Positions 24,283-31,805 of a DNA stretch of 64,000 bases are shown piece after piece. Both the position numbers and the translations under genes were made by a program. The notes under the pieces were generated by a model. That model saw only the letters and a list, made by a program, of their open reading frames with translations. It was not told the DNA's origin and did no database searches. Every line of letters begins with the position of its first letter. The stretch's first letter is position 1. Source of the stretch: JAVBNA01 sp031551875 (lineage in GTDB: Bacteria; Bacillota; Clostridia; Oscillospirales; Acutalibacteraceae); the NCBI GenBank assembly GCA_031551875.1, contig JAVBNA010000007.1:1-64000 (forward strand), read 5' to 3'.

Positions 24283-24360
24283 ACGGACACTCCTTTGTTA
24301 TATAGAATAAAAACCAGTATAGCAAAAGTCCCCTGAAACCGCAAGAAAAATGTGACGTTC

Positions 24361-24389
24361 TTGCTTTTGTGCGTGGTTTGGGGTAAACT
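24361..24389 (+). promoter_or_regulatory. Promoter of the CbiM-like permease gene
   Basis: TTGCTT and TAAACT are separated by 17 bases, 32 bases upstream of the ATG at 24422. No nickel/cobalt or cobalamin riboswitch pattern is visible in the short leader. Confidence 0.5.
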
Positions 24390-24421
24390 AACATTAGGAA
24401 ATCATGAAAGAGGGATTGATT

Positions 24422-25363
24422 ATGCATATTGAAAGTGCCATGCTCAGTGCGACAGTTGCCGCGGCCGGACTGGCGGCCAGCGGTGCGGCTGCGGTGCATT
24501 CGGCCCGCCGTCTCAAAAAAGAGCACGGGGAGCCGGGGCGAACGATCCCCGGCTTTCAGAAAATTGCCCTTGCGACAGGCACGGTTTTTGTTGCGCAGAT
24601 GTTTAATTTTGCGCTCCCCGGCGGTTTTGCGAGCGGACATCTGGTGGGCGGAATCCTGCTGGCGAGCCTGCTCGGCCCCTATGTCTCCTGCCTGATGATG
24701 GGCGCGCTTCTGTTTGTGCAGGCACTGCTGTTCGGCGACGGCGGGCTGCTCTCCTTCGGGGTCAACTTCCTCACGATGGGCGTGATCCCCTGCCTACTCG
24801 TCTATCCGCTTGTGTATGAAAAGCTCGCCCGCCGGAGTCGCTTCGGCGCGGCCGTGCTGAGCGGGGTCGTGAGCCTGCTTGCGGGCGCGCTGGTCGTGTG
24901 CGCAGCGGCGGCGCTTTCGGGTACTGTGATTAACTTCGGCGCCTTTGCCGTGCGCATGGTATCGGTGCATCTTGCGATTGGGCTGGTTGAGGGCGTCATC
25001 ACGGGCGCTGTGCTGGCCGCCCTTGGCGCGGTACGCCGCAGCGGGAAACTGCGCCGGCACGCGGCTCTGTTCGGCAGCGGCGCACTTGCGCTGCTCACGG
25101 TGTGCGCCTATCTCTTTGGCTCCGCCGCGCCCGATGGGCTTGCTTGGTCGCTTCAGAGCGGGGGTCAGGCATTGAAAACCACCGCACTGTACGGCGCGGT
25201 GGGACAGCTTGAAAGTACGGCGGCCCTGCTACCCGGCTATACGCTCCTGGGACAAAGCAGCCTGTCCGGACACCTGGTCTGCGCGCTCGCGGGCGTGACG
25301 CTGCTGTGTGCGGCGGCATTCCTCTTTTTCCGCAAAGAAAAAGCGCCGGAAGCCTCGCGGTGA
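24422..25363 (+). CDS. CbiM/NikM-type ECF metal transporter S component with fused PDGL (CbiN/NikN-like) part
   Basis: The 313-residue membrane protein starts MHIESAM; in NikM/CbiM the Met1 amine and His2 ligate nickel or cobalt, so the ATG at 24422 (GAGGG 7 bases upstream) is favoured over 24404. The GHLVGGILLASLLGPY and LLFVQALLFGDGGLLSFGVN segments match the CbiM core. A C-terminal extension contains SAAPDGLAWSL, the PDGL motif of CbiN/NikN, and a final helix. It would import Co or Ni with ATPase and CbiQ subunits, but no such genes adjoin. Confidence 0.82.
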   Translation: MHIESAMLSATVAAAGLAASGAAAVHSARRLKKEHGEPGRTIPGFQKIALATGTVFVAQMFNFALPGGFASGHLVGGILLASLLGPYVSCLMMGALLFVQALLFGDGGLLSFGVNFLTMGVIPCLLVYPLVYEKLARRSRFGAAVLSGVVSLLAGALVVCAAAALSGTVINFGAFAVRMVSVHLAIGLVEGVITGAVLAALGAVRRSGKLRRHAALFGSGALALLTVCAYLFGSAAPDGLAWSLQSGGQALKTTALYGAVGQLESTAALLPGYTLLGQSSLSGHLVCALAGVTLLCAAAFLFFRKEKAPEASR

Positions 25364-25384
25364 GGCTTCCGGCACGAAAAAGTT

Positions 25385-26110
25385 TTATCGGTCACGCGTC
25401 TCGAGCGTGAGCGTTTTCCCGCGCAGGGAAACTGTCCCGATGGGCGTCAGGCCCTCCTCGTCATAGCCGTACGGCGTGAGCGGATACGTGGCATAGAGCT
25501 CGAACTGTTTCAGGCTGTCGTCCCGGCGCAGGGTGCAGTCGGCGTTGGGATAGGACACCGGGAAGGCATATTCGGCGTGTGTGCGGAAATCATAATATCC
25601 GACCGCGGAACGGTGTATCCCCGAGCCCCAGGAATAGGTAAACAGCAGGGTGTCGGGCGTTGTCTTATCCCCCGTCAGGGAGAGCGACTCGACCGACTCC
25701 ACGCCCATGCCGCCGAAGCCGGTGCCGATCTCAAACATGCGTCCCTCGCGCAGGACATAGGTGGAAAAGCTGTCGAGCGCCTTGAATACCTGACAGCCCG
25801 CTCGCTCCCAGGACGCGAGGAGGGGTGTCTGGCGGCTGATATTTTCGTGGGCGCTTACAAAGGTGACCTCCGGGATCAGCCCGACCGAAAGCTCGGTGAC
25901 CTCCACCATGTCGGCGGCGGGGTTGACGTAGGTTTTGTAGAGGGCGAGAAAGTCCTCGGATGTGTAGTGCTTTTTGACCTCCCCCTTTTTGAGGGTGTAG
26001 GAGGCGCGCACGTCAACCTTCGCGGCGGACAGTCCGGCGTCCGGCATGCCGCAGCCCGCCAGGATAAACAGTGCGGCGCATATCAGAACAATCAGCGTTA
26101 TTTTTTTCAT
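25385..26110 (-). CDS. Predicted lipoprotein of unknown function
   Basis: The 241-residue protein starts MKKITLIVLICAALFILAGC, a lipoprotein signal with Cys20. The mature part has YTSEDFLALYKTYVNPAADM and a beta-rich second half (LLFTYSWGSGIHRSAVGYYD). I do not recognise the family. The ATG at 26110 gives a proper signal peptide; longer in-frame sequence upstream overlaps the divergent flavoenzyme gene and is unlikely. It converges with the CbiM-like gene, only 21 bases away. Confidence 0.7.
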   Translation of the reverse strand: MKKITLIVLICAALFILAGCGMPDAGLSAAKVDVRASYTLKKGEVKKHYTSEDFLALYKTYVNPAADMVEVTELSVGLIPEVTFVSAHENISRQTPLLASWERAGCQVFKALDSFSTYVLREGRMFEIGTGFGGMGVESVESLSLTGDKTTPDTLLFTYSWGSGIHRSAVGYYDFRTHAEYAFPVSYPNADCTLRRDDSLKQFELYATYPLTPYGYDEEGLTPIGTVSLRGKTLTLETRDR

Positions 26111-26201
26111 AAGCGCATCCCCGATCTTGTAAAGGTTATCCCTTAGTATACCAGTTTTGCGTGCGCGATACAAGAGCGAGGAAAGAAAGGAAGTGGTTGC
26201 C

Positions 26202-27029
26202 ATGCTCGATGCCGTCGTAATCGGGGCAGGACCGGCCGGTTTGTCGGCCGCCATCAACCTGCGCCAGCGGGGCAAAAGCGTCCGAGTGTATTACACGGGG
26301 GAGGGACGGCTGTCCTACGCCGAGCGCGTGGACAATTTTCTGGGGCTGCCCGCGTCGGACGGGGCACAGATCACAAGGAGCTTCCGTGAGCATGCCGAGA
26401 GCCTCGGGGTGGAAATGGTCAAAACAAAGGTGCTCAATGTCGTGCCCATGGGAGACCATTTTATGCTCAGCGCCGGACAGGACATCGTGGAAGCCCGCAA
26501 AGTCATCCTGACGGTCGGGACACAGCAGAGCCGCACCCTGCCCGGCGAGGAGGCGCTGCTGGGGCACGGGGTGAGCTACTGCGCCACCTGTGACGGCATG
26601 CTGTACCGCGATAAAAGGGCGGTGGTGGTCGGATTGTCCGAGGAGGCCGCCGAGGAGGCAAACTTCCTGCACCGCATCGGCGTCCATGTGCTCTACCTTT
26701 CCAGGGAAGAGCCGCCCGAAACGCTCAATCCCGCCATGGAGCGCCGTATCGTGCATGAGGTTGCTGTGCTGGGCGAGGACAAGGTGCGCGCGGTCAGCGC
26801 CGACGGAGAGGAACTTTTGGCGGACGGCGTGTTTATCCTGCGTGAGTCGATCGCGCCCGCCGCCATGGTGACGGGGCTTGAACTCAATGGAAATTTCATC
26901 AGGGTCAATGAGAAAATGGAGACAAACCTGCCCGGGCTTTATGCCGCCGGAGACTGCGTCGGCCCGCCCTTTCAGGCGATGAAGGCGGCGGGGGAGGGAC
27001 AGCTTGCGGGGCTGGAAGCCTCAAAATGA
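26202..27029 (+). CDS. Thioredoxin-reductase-like flavoprotein lacking NADPH motifs (candidate ferredoxin-dependent FFTR)
   Basis: The 275-residue protein has the FAD motif GAGPAGLSAA at 8-17, the redox-active disulfide C127-A-T-C130-DG and the C-terminal YAAGDCVGPPFQAMKAAGEGQ FAD segment of thioredoxin reductases. The NADPH domain is shortened: the usual GGGDSA is VVGLSEEAAEEA and the HRRxxxR Arg cluster is YLSREEPPE. Clostridial FFTR enzymes, which take electrons from ferredoxin instead of NADPH, share this combination. The ATG at 26202 follows AAGGAAG. Single gene, ended by a strong terminator. Confidence 0.85.
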   Translation: MLDAVVIGAGPAGLSAAINLRQRGKSVRVYYTGEGRLSYAERVDNFLGLPASDGAQITRSFREHAESLGVEMVKTKVLNVVPMGDHFMLSAGQDIVEARKVILTVGTQQSRTLPGEEALLGHGVSYCATCDGMLYRDKRAVVVGLSEEAAEEANFLHRIGVHVLYLSREEPPETLNPAMERRIVHEVAVLGEDKVRAVSADGEELLADGVFILRESIAPAAMVTGLELNGNFIRVNEKMETNLPGLYAAGDCVGPPFQAMKAAGEGQLAGLEASK

Positions 27030-27061
27030 AAAACCCCGGAAACGTCGTTTCCGGGGTTTTG
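27029..27061. terminator. Intrinsic terminator between FFTR-like gene and rpsI
   Basis: AAAACCCCGGAAAC and GTTTCCGGGGTTTT pair around GTC; the A and T flanks make it work for both convergent genes. The same stem sequence recurs at 36281-36314. Confidence 0.92.
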
Positions 27062-27074
27062 TTGTGCGGTTTTT

Positions 27075-27482
27075 TTAGCGCTTGGAGAACTGCGGCGCAC
27101 GGCGGGCTCCCTTGAGTCCGTACTTTTTGCGCTCCTTCATTCTCGGGTCGCGGGTCAGGAATCCTGCTTTTTTGAGGACGGGACGAAGCGCCTCGCCGTC
27201 AAGCTGCAAAAGGGCACGTGCGATGCCATGGCGGATGGCGCCGGCCTGGCCGGTCACACCGCCGCCTGCCACGCGGCAGACAACATCCATCTTGAGGTTG
27301 GTCTCGGTCAGCACGAGCGGCTGGCGGACGATCAGCTTGAGCGTCTCCAGACCGAAATAATCGTCGATGTCACGATCGTTGATGGTCACCTTGCCGGTGC
27401 CCTGATACAGGCGCACGCGAGCGACCGAATGCTTTCTGCGGCCGGTGCCGTAAAAATAAGGAACTTTATTATATTCAACCAT
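27075..27482 (-). CDS. rpsI: Small ribosomal subunit protein S9
   Basis: A 135-residue S9 with YGTGRRKHSVARVRL at the start, GGGVTGQAGAIRHGIARAL in the middle and the universal C-terminal tail RAPQFSKR, whose final Lys-Arg contacts P-site tRNA. It is the second gene of rplM-rpsI, 18 bases after rplM. In many Firmicutes this pair follows rplQ; here it is about 36 kb away on the other strand. Confidence 0.97.
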   Translation of the reverse strand: MVEYNKVPYFYGTGRRKHSVARVRLYQGTGKVTINDRDIDDYFGLETLKLIVRQPLVLTETNLKMDVVCRVAGGGVTGQAGAIRHGIARALLQLDGEALRPVLKKAGFLTRDPRMKERKKYGLKGARRAPQFSKR

Positions 27483-27500
27483 TTGTCAACTTCCCCTTTC

Positions 27501-27929
27501 CTACAATGTCCAAGTCTCGGGCATTTGCGCGGCGTGCTTGTGCTCGGCGTTCGCGTACACGCGCAGCCTCTTCATCGCGTTGCGCCCAAGGGTGGTGGCG
27601 GGAAGCATGCCCTTCACGGCGAGCTCCATCGCCCGTTCGGGGCGTTTTTCCATCAGCGCGTCATAGCGGGTGGATTTCAGATGTCCGATATAGCCGGTGT
27701 GGCGATAAAGGTACTTCTGGGTCAGCTTGTTGCCGGTCAGGACGGCTTCCGCCGCATTGATGACGATGACATGGTCACCGCAGTCGACATGCGGGGTGTA
27801 GGTGGGTTTATGTTTGCCTCTGAGCAGAATTGCAACCTGGTCGGCAACGCGTCCCAGCGGCTTCCCGGCGGCGTCGATGACATACCACTTGCGCTGTACA
27901 TCGCCGGGCTTGAGCATAAATGTTGACAT
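27501..27929 (-). CDS. rplM: Large ribosomal subunit protein L13
   Basis: A 142-residue L13, an early-assembly 23S rRNA binder. Recognisable segments are RKWYVIDAAGKPLGRVAD, LRGKHKPTYTPHVDCGDHV and YRHTGYIGHLK, then the conserved MLPATTLGRNAMKRLRVY. AGGGGGAGA precedes the ATG. First gene of the rplM-rpsI operon, behind a structured leader of about 95 bases. Confidence 0.97.
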   Translation of the reverse strand: MSTFMLKPGDVQRKWYVIDAAGKPLGRVADQVAILLRGKHKPTYTPHVDCGDHVIVINAAEAVLTGNKLTQKYLYRHTGYIGHLKSTRYDALMEKRPERAMELAVKGMLPATTLGRNAMKRLRVYANAEHKHAAQMPETWTL

Positions 27930-28025
27930 TTCATTCTCCCCCTGTAATAATGGTATCAGCCGTCCCCCGATCGGGGCAGGGCGGCCCTTCTTTACGGACA
28001 GGTGTTTATCCTGTGTAAATCACGG
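27930..28025 (-). promoter_or_regulatory. Structured 5' leader of rplM (candidate L13 autoregulatory leader)
   Basis: On the minus strand the leader has an ACAGG-ATAAAC-ACCTGT hairpin and a GC-rich stem around the palindrome CCCCGATCGGGG just upstream of the ribosome binding site. Firmicutes have a described L13 leader RNA at this place; whether this one matches that family needs a covariance search, so the identification is tentative. Confidence 0.45.
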
Positions 28026-28030
28026 GGTTT

Positions 28031-28060
28031 ATCATAGCACACCCCGGCGGTCACTGTCAA
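28031..28060 (-). promoter_or_regulatory. Promoter of rplM-rpsI
   Basis: On the minus strand a consensus TTGACA and TATGAT are separated by 18 bases, about 100 bases upstream of the rplM ATG. Confidence 0.75.
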
Positions 28061-28229
28061 CCTTTTTTGCCGGTTTTTTAATTTACACCTGACAGATCTC
28101 CTGTTTTCTCGTTTTATCTCCCATAATCTCTCGCATGCTCGCGTGTTATTTTTATTATGCCCTGTCCATCCGAGGGAGCATCACTTGTTTTTGACTCAAA
28201 AAATTATGATATATAAGGTAGGAAATGTT

Positions 28230-28949
28230 ATGCAGAAGCTTCTCGGACAAATGCGGGCTGCCGTGGACCGGTATTCGATGATTGAATCGGGCGACAGGGT
28301 CGCGGTGGGCGTATCGGGCGGCAAGGATTCGCTTGTGCTGCTGTGCGGACTGGCCGCGCTGCGGGATTTTTACCCAAAGCCCTTCACGCTGGTCGCGCTG
28401 ACCGCCGATCCCTGCTTCGGCGGCGTCCCGACCGACTTTGCGCAGGTCGCCGCCCTGTGCGCGTCCCTTTCGCTGGACTATCGAGTCCGCCGCACAGAAC
28501 TGGGACGAATTATTTTTGAGGAACGGAGGGAGCAAAATCCGTGCAGTCTGTGCGCCCGTATGCGCCGGGGGATTCTCCACAACATGGCGCTTGAGGAGGG
28601 CTGCACCCGCATCGCGCTCGGCCACCACGAGGACGACGCGGTCGAAACCTTTTTCATGAACCTATTTCATGGCGGGCGCCTCGGCTGCTTCTCCCCCAAG
28701 TCATACCTGACGCGCAAGGATCTGTGGCTGATCCGCCCCCTGCTCTTCTGCGCCGAGCAGGACATCGCCTCGGCCGCCCGACGCGCAGCGCTGCCGGTGG
28801 TCAAGAGTGCCTGCCCCGCCGACGGCGTCACCGCCCGGCAGGACGCCAAGGAATACATTCGCTCACTGGAGCAAACCATTCCCGATCTCAAGGCCAAGGT
28901 GACCGGCGCGCTCTCCCGCGCGGGGCTGGACGGGTGGAAAGCGCGCTGA
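28230..28949 (+). CDS. TtcA-like tRNA thiolation protein (PP-loop ATPase superfamily)
   Basis: The 239-residue protein carries the PP-loop GVSGGKDSLVLL near residue 30, the CSLCARMRRG cysteine pair and GHHEDDAVETFFMNLFHGG, all features of TtcA, which makes 2-thiocytidine at tRNA position 32 using an iron-sulfur cluster. In Clostridia this group (tRNA 2-thiocytidine biosynthesis TtcA family) is only partly characterised. The ATG at 28230 has TAGGA 7 bases upstream; an ATG at 28206 would add eight residues. Monocistronic. Confidence 0.85.
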   Translation: MQKLLGQMRAAVDRYSMIESGDRVAVGVSGGKDSLVLLCGLAALRDFYPKPFTLVALTADPCFGGVPTDFAQVAALCASLSLDYRVRRTELGRIIFEERREQNPCSLCARMRRGILHNMALEEGCTRIALGHHEDDAVETFFMNLFHGGRLGCFSPKSYLTRKDLWLIRPLLFCAEQDIASAARRAALPVVKSACPADGVTARQDAKEYIRSLEQTIPDLKAKVTGALSRAGLDGWKAR

Positions 28950-29348
28950 TTTTTGGCGGTTTCATGTCCTTTGACGGACAAATTCACCTTAAAAAAGGTC
29001 CGAGTTAATTAACCTTATTAAATAACTCGACGGTTTCCTTGTTTTACCGCATGAAAAACACCGAAAGCCTTGTGCCCCATGCTCTCTACCGGTTTTTTTA
29101 TGTTATTTCTACTGCGCCGGTTTCGCCGCTCAGCAAATTATTCCTCCGAAATGACCCCTAAACAACAGGTTACAGCGTTGTAACTTTTGGTTTTCTTGCA
29201 TGTTGCACAGAACTTCTGGAAAAAAATTGACAACAAAATTCGAGGAAAGGCTTTTCGGCTTTTCTGTTTCGACTAAAACGCGTGCACATTCTGTTTTTGT
29301 CTGACGAACGATTTGTGCAAACAATCTAAAAACATCGCATAAAACGAT
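28950..29348. other. AT-rich intergenic region with one hairpin and no recognised gene
   Basis: About 400 bases between the TtcA-like gene and the promoter of the 3D-domain gene. An imperfect 12-base-pair hairpin (CGAGTTAATTAA/TTAAATAACTCG, 29001-29029) may end the upstream transcript. A GTTACA-GCGT-TGTAAC inverted repeat occurs at 29169-29184. The minus-strand open frame here (start near 29678) shows no family resemblance and overlaps the real gene, so I do not call it. No riboswitch pattern was recognised. Confidence 0.5.
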
Positions 29349-29377
29349 TTGACATGCGCCACATTTGTGCATATAAT
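29349..29377 (+). promoter_or_regulatory. Perfect-consensus promoter of the 3D-domain wall protein
   Basis: TTGACA and TATAAT are both exact consensus and separated by exactly 17 bases, the best promoter in the window. It leaves a leader of about 90 bases with a GCGGAGGG/TCCCTTCGC hairpin before the ATG. Confidence 0.85.
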
Positions 29378-29475
29378 AACGGCAGAACCAGAAAAACCGT
29401 TTTGGCGACGGCGGAGGGCGTGTCCCTTCGCTGCAAAGTTTTGTCTCCACGACGGGGGAGTAAGGAGTTAGATTT

Positions 29476-30906
29476 ATGTTAGGGTCACATTCCCGCCCGC
29501 AGAAGGGAAGGCACTTTTCAGCTGACGCGCCGAAGCCGGGCGCCAAAAAGCACGGTGCACGGCACGCAAGCGGCACGCTGAAAAGCCATGAAAACCATGA
29601 AAACATCGTCACGCGCAGTGAAGGCGCGAGCACGGTGAAAAACAGTGCACCCGCCCGCAGCCGCAAACCCGCTGTCAAGCGGTCGTTTCACTGGCCGGCG
29701 TTCACGGGATTTCAGAAAGTGCGTATCCCCGAGGGCTTCCGTAAGCTTGCGCGCACACAGCTTTTCGCTGTGCTCACACTCGCCGTTTTGGGCGGCGCTG
29801 TCACGCTGACCGCGCTGGCCGCGAAAAACAACGTTTACATCTCCGACGGGCAGGCGGTCACCGCCTTTGCCACACTGGAGAACGACACCGACCGCCTGCT
29901 TGAGCACGCGGGTGTCACCCTCGGCGCGGACGACGAGCTCGTCCGGACCGATGTCAACGCCGGCCACATCTCCATTGAAATCATGCGCGCCTTCAATGTG
30001 CGCGTGGTGGCAGACGGCAAAACCACCAACCTGACCATGACCGGCGGTGACGTCGGCGACGCCCTCAAGCTGGCGGGAGTCCAGACGGGTGAGGATGTCA
30101 AGGTCAATAACGACCTAAGCTCCGATGTGATGGAGAACATGGAGATCGTCGTGCAGCGTACGATGACCAGGATGGTGGAAAACACCGAGGTTATTCCTTA
30201 TAAGACGGTCAAAAAGAACTCGCGCACCCTTCTTGAGGGCAAGACCAAGGTGCAGCAGAAGGGCCGCAACGGCGAACAGGTGGTTGTCACCGAGCAGACC
30301 ATCGTCAACGGCGAAGTGTCCGAAAGCGAGGTCGTCTCCACCACCGTGACCAAGAAACCGGTCGACGAGATCGTCCTGGTCGGCACCAAACAGGCGGCAA
30401 AGAAGGACACATCAAGCAAGTCGAGCAGTTCCTCAAGCGATTCCTCCAAGAAGCCGAACAACAGCACTTCCAAGAAGAACACCGACAAAAAGACCGACGA
30501 GAAAAAGAACACCTCCTCCGACTCAAAGAAGCAAGAGGATAAAAAGAACGAGGACCCAAAAGAGGAAGAACCCACCGGTAAGACCTTCACCGACAAAAAC
30601 GGCAAGAAGGTCAGCTATAAAAAGCTGCTGACCGGCACGGGCACCGCTTATACCGGCGACACGAAAACCTCCACCGGCCGCAAGCCGGGGGTCGGCGTCG
30701 TGGCGGTCAACCCCAAGGTCATCCCCTACGGCTCGAGGCTGTATATCCGTTCCTCGGACGGCAAGTATGAGTACGGTTATGCTGTCGCGGGCGACACCGG
30801 CGGCGCACTGATGAGCGGCCGCGTGCTGGTCGACCTCTATTACAACACCGAGTCGCAGTGCCGTAGATTCGGACGGCGTCAAGTCCAGGTTTATATGCTG
30901 AAATAA
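29476..30906 (+). CDS. G5/DUF348 and 3D-domain cell wall protein (YabE-like)
   Basis: The 476-residue protein has a long basic cytoplasmic N-terminus (1-90) and a transmembrane segment (about 95-113). It continues with DUF348 repeats (VTAFATLENDTDRLLEHAGV and a second at about 175-215), a G5 domain (about 225-300), a low-complexity Ser/Lys/Asp linker (about 305-370) and a C-terminal 3D domain (TGTGTAYTGD, GVVAVNPKVIPYGSRLYI, AGDTGGALMSGRVLVDLYY). 3D domains resemble the catalytic core of Rpf/MltA-type lytic enzymes, so wall remodelling is likely. Strong promoter and terminator; monocistronic. Confidence 0.9.
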   Translation: MLGSHSRPQKGRHFSADAPKPGAKKHGARHASGTLKSHENHENIVTRSEGASTVKNSAPARSRKPAVKRSFHWPAFTGFQKVRIPEGFRKLARTQLFAVLTLAVLGGAVTLTALAAKNNVYISDGQAVTAFATLENDTDRLLEHAGVTLGADDELVRTDVNAGHISIEIMRAFNVRVVADGKTTNLTMTGGDVGDALKLAGVQTGEDVKVNNDLSSDVMENMEIVVQRTMTRMVENTEVIPYKTVKKNSRTLLEGKTKVQQKGRNGEQVVVTEQTIVNGEVSESEVVSTTVTKKPVDEIVLVGTKQAAKKDTSSKSSSSSSDSSKKPNNSTSKKNTDKKTDEKKNTSSDSKKQEDKKNEDPKEEEPTGKTFTDKNGKKVSYKKLLTGTGTAYTGDTKTSTGRKPGVGVVAVNPKVIPYGSRLYIRSSDGKYEYGYAVAGDTGGALMSGRVLVDLYYNTESQCRRFGRRQVQVYMLK

Positions 30907-30917
30907 CTGTATACGTG

Positions 30918-30951
30918 AAAAAGGGGCCTGTCAGCTGACAGGCCCCTTTTT
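30918..30951. terminator. Bidirectional terminator between 3D-domain and VanW genes
   Basis: A 34-base perfect palindrome, AAAAAGGGGCCTGTCAG followed by its own complement ending in T5, serves both convergent genes. Confidence 0.93.
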
Positions 30952-31771
30952 ATTGTGCGCTGTGCTGGGCAATTAACGGCGCATACATCATAATGGCATG
31001 GTTTTCCGCGATGTATTCGTCATCGAGCAGCAGGCCGTTCCTCGTATATTTCCTGCGGCAGAGCATGTTATGCCGCGTGTACCCGCCCCAGAACTCGGGG
31101 CGGAATTCATGCGCCTTTTCATAGACCTCATACCGGAACTCGGGCGGCTTGTCAGTTTTCCACGCGCCGGACAGGCTGTGCTCGCCCACCTCGATGTGCA
31201 GGGTGAAAACCTGATTTGTGTCGTTGCGGATCATCAGGTCACCGTAGTTGTAGTAACAGGTCGCGCCGCTGCCGAAGGGCTGCGTACGGCTCGCGTCGGG
31301 AAATACATCATAGCCGTGGCGGTGGCGCTCGGTCACGGTCAGCGGCGTATGAAGGGTCATCCAGTAGATCAGGTTGGACAGCTGACACAGGCCTCCGCCG
31401 GTTCCCGCTACAAAAGAACCGTTTTTGAGGATCATGCCGTCGAGGTAACCCTTTTGTTTCGTTGTACTGCCAATGCACTTCCAATAGGAAAAGGTCTCGC
31501 CCGGCAGCAATGTAATCCCTTCCACGCGCGGCGCGGCGAGTTTGAGGTTTGCCACCTTGTTGTGCTGGAGCTGCATATCCACGCCCTTGAGTCTGCGCAG
31601 CAGGGGCGTTTCATGGGTAAAATATGCATAGGGGCACGGAACAGCCCTTTTCTTCGCGAATCGGATGCCGCCAAAGATCCACAGAATATACCGCTTGAGC
31701 GTAAAATACCGTTTCCCCAGCTTCATCCGCAGGTCGCTTCGTTTAACCGGTTCGGGCGTGGGCATGTGCAT
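30950..31771 (-). CDS. VanW family protein
   Basis: The 273-residue protein has the VanW domain signature: LPGETFSYWKCIG, then GYLDGMILKNGSFVAGTGGGLCQLSNLIYWM and the RHRHGYDVFPD segment. VanW is an accessory gene of some vancomycin-resistance clusters but is widespread in non-resistant Clostridia and its biochemical function is not established. No vanHAX or sensor genes are present, so this is not evidence for glycopeptide resistance. I chose the ATG at 31771, 9 bases after AGGTGG; a TTG at 31798 is possible. Confidence 0.88.
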   Translation of the reverse strand: MHMPTPEPVKRSDLRMKLGKRYFTLKRYILWIFGGIRFAKKRAVPCPYAYFTHETPLLRRLKGVDMQLQHNKVANLKLAAPRVEGITLLPGETFSYWKCIGSTTKQKGYLDGMILKNGSFVAGTGGGLCQLSNLIYWMTLHTPLTVTERHRHGYDVFPDASRTQPFGSGATCYYNYGDLMIRNDTNQVFTLHIEVGEHSLSGAWKTDKPPEFRYEVYEKAHEFRPEFWGGYTRHNMLCRRKYTRNGLLLDDEYIAENHAIMMYAPLIAQHSAQ

Positions 31772-31805
31772 GATGTTTATCCACCTTTCCTTGGGCAAAG
31801 GTGCC

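Noticed and set aside
29384..29475. Cyclic-di-AMP riboswitch in the leader of the 3D-domain gene
   Set aside because: This class often controls wall hydrolases, but the leader is only about 90 bases and lacks the conserved core words of the ydaO aptamer.
29130..29678. 182-codon minus-strand open frame in the gap before the 3D-domain gene
   Set aside because: It overlaps the perfect promoter and the real gene start, is Cys/Phe-rich without domain pattern and lacks a ribosome binding site.
30361..30600. Repeat array in the Ser/Lys/Asp-rich linker
   Set aside because: It is a low-complexity coding linker of the 3D-domain protein, not a CRISPR or DNA repeat; no regular repeat-spacer pattern exists here or elsewhere in the window.
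30950..31771. vanW as evidence for vancomycin resistance
   Set aside because: No vanH, ligase or vanX gene is present and VanW domains are widespread in non-resistant Clostridia.
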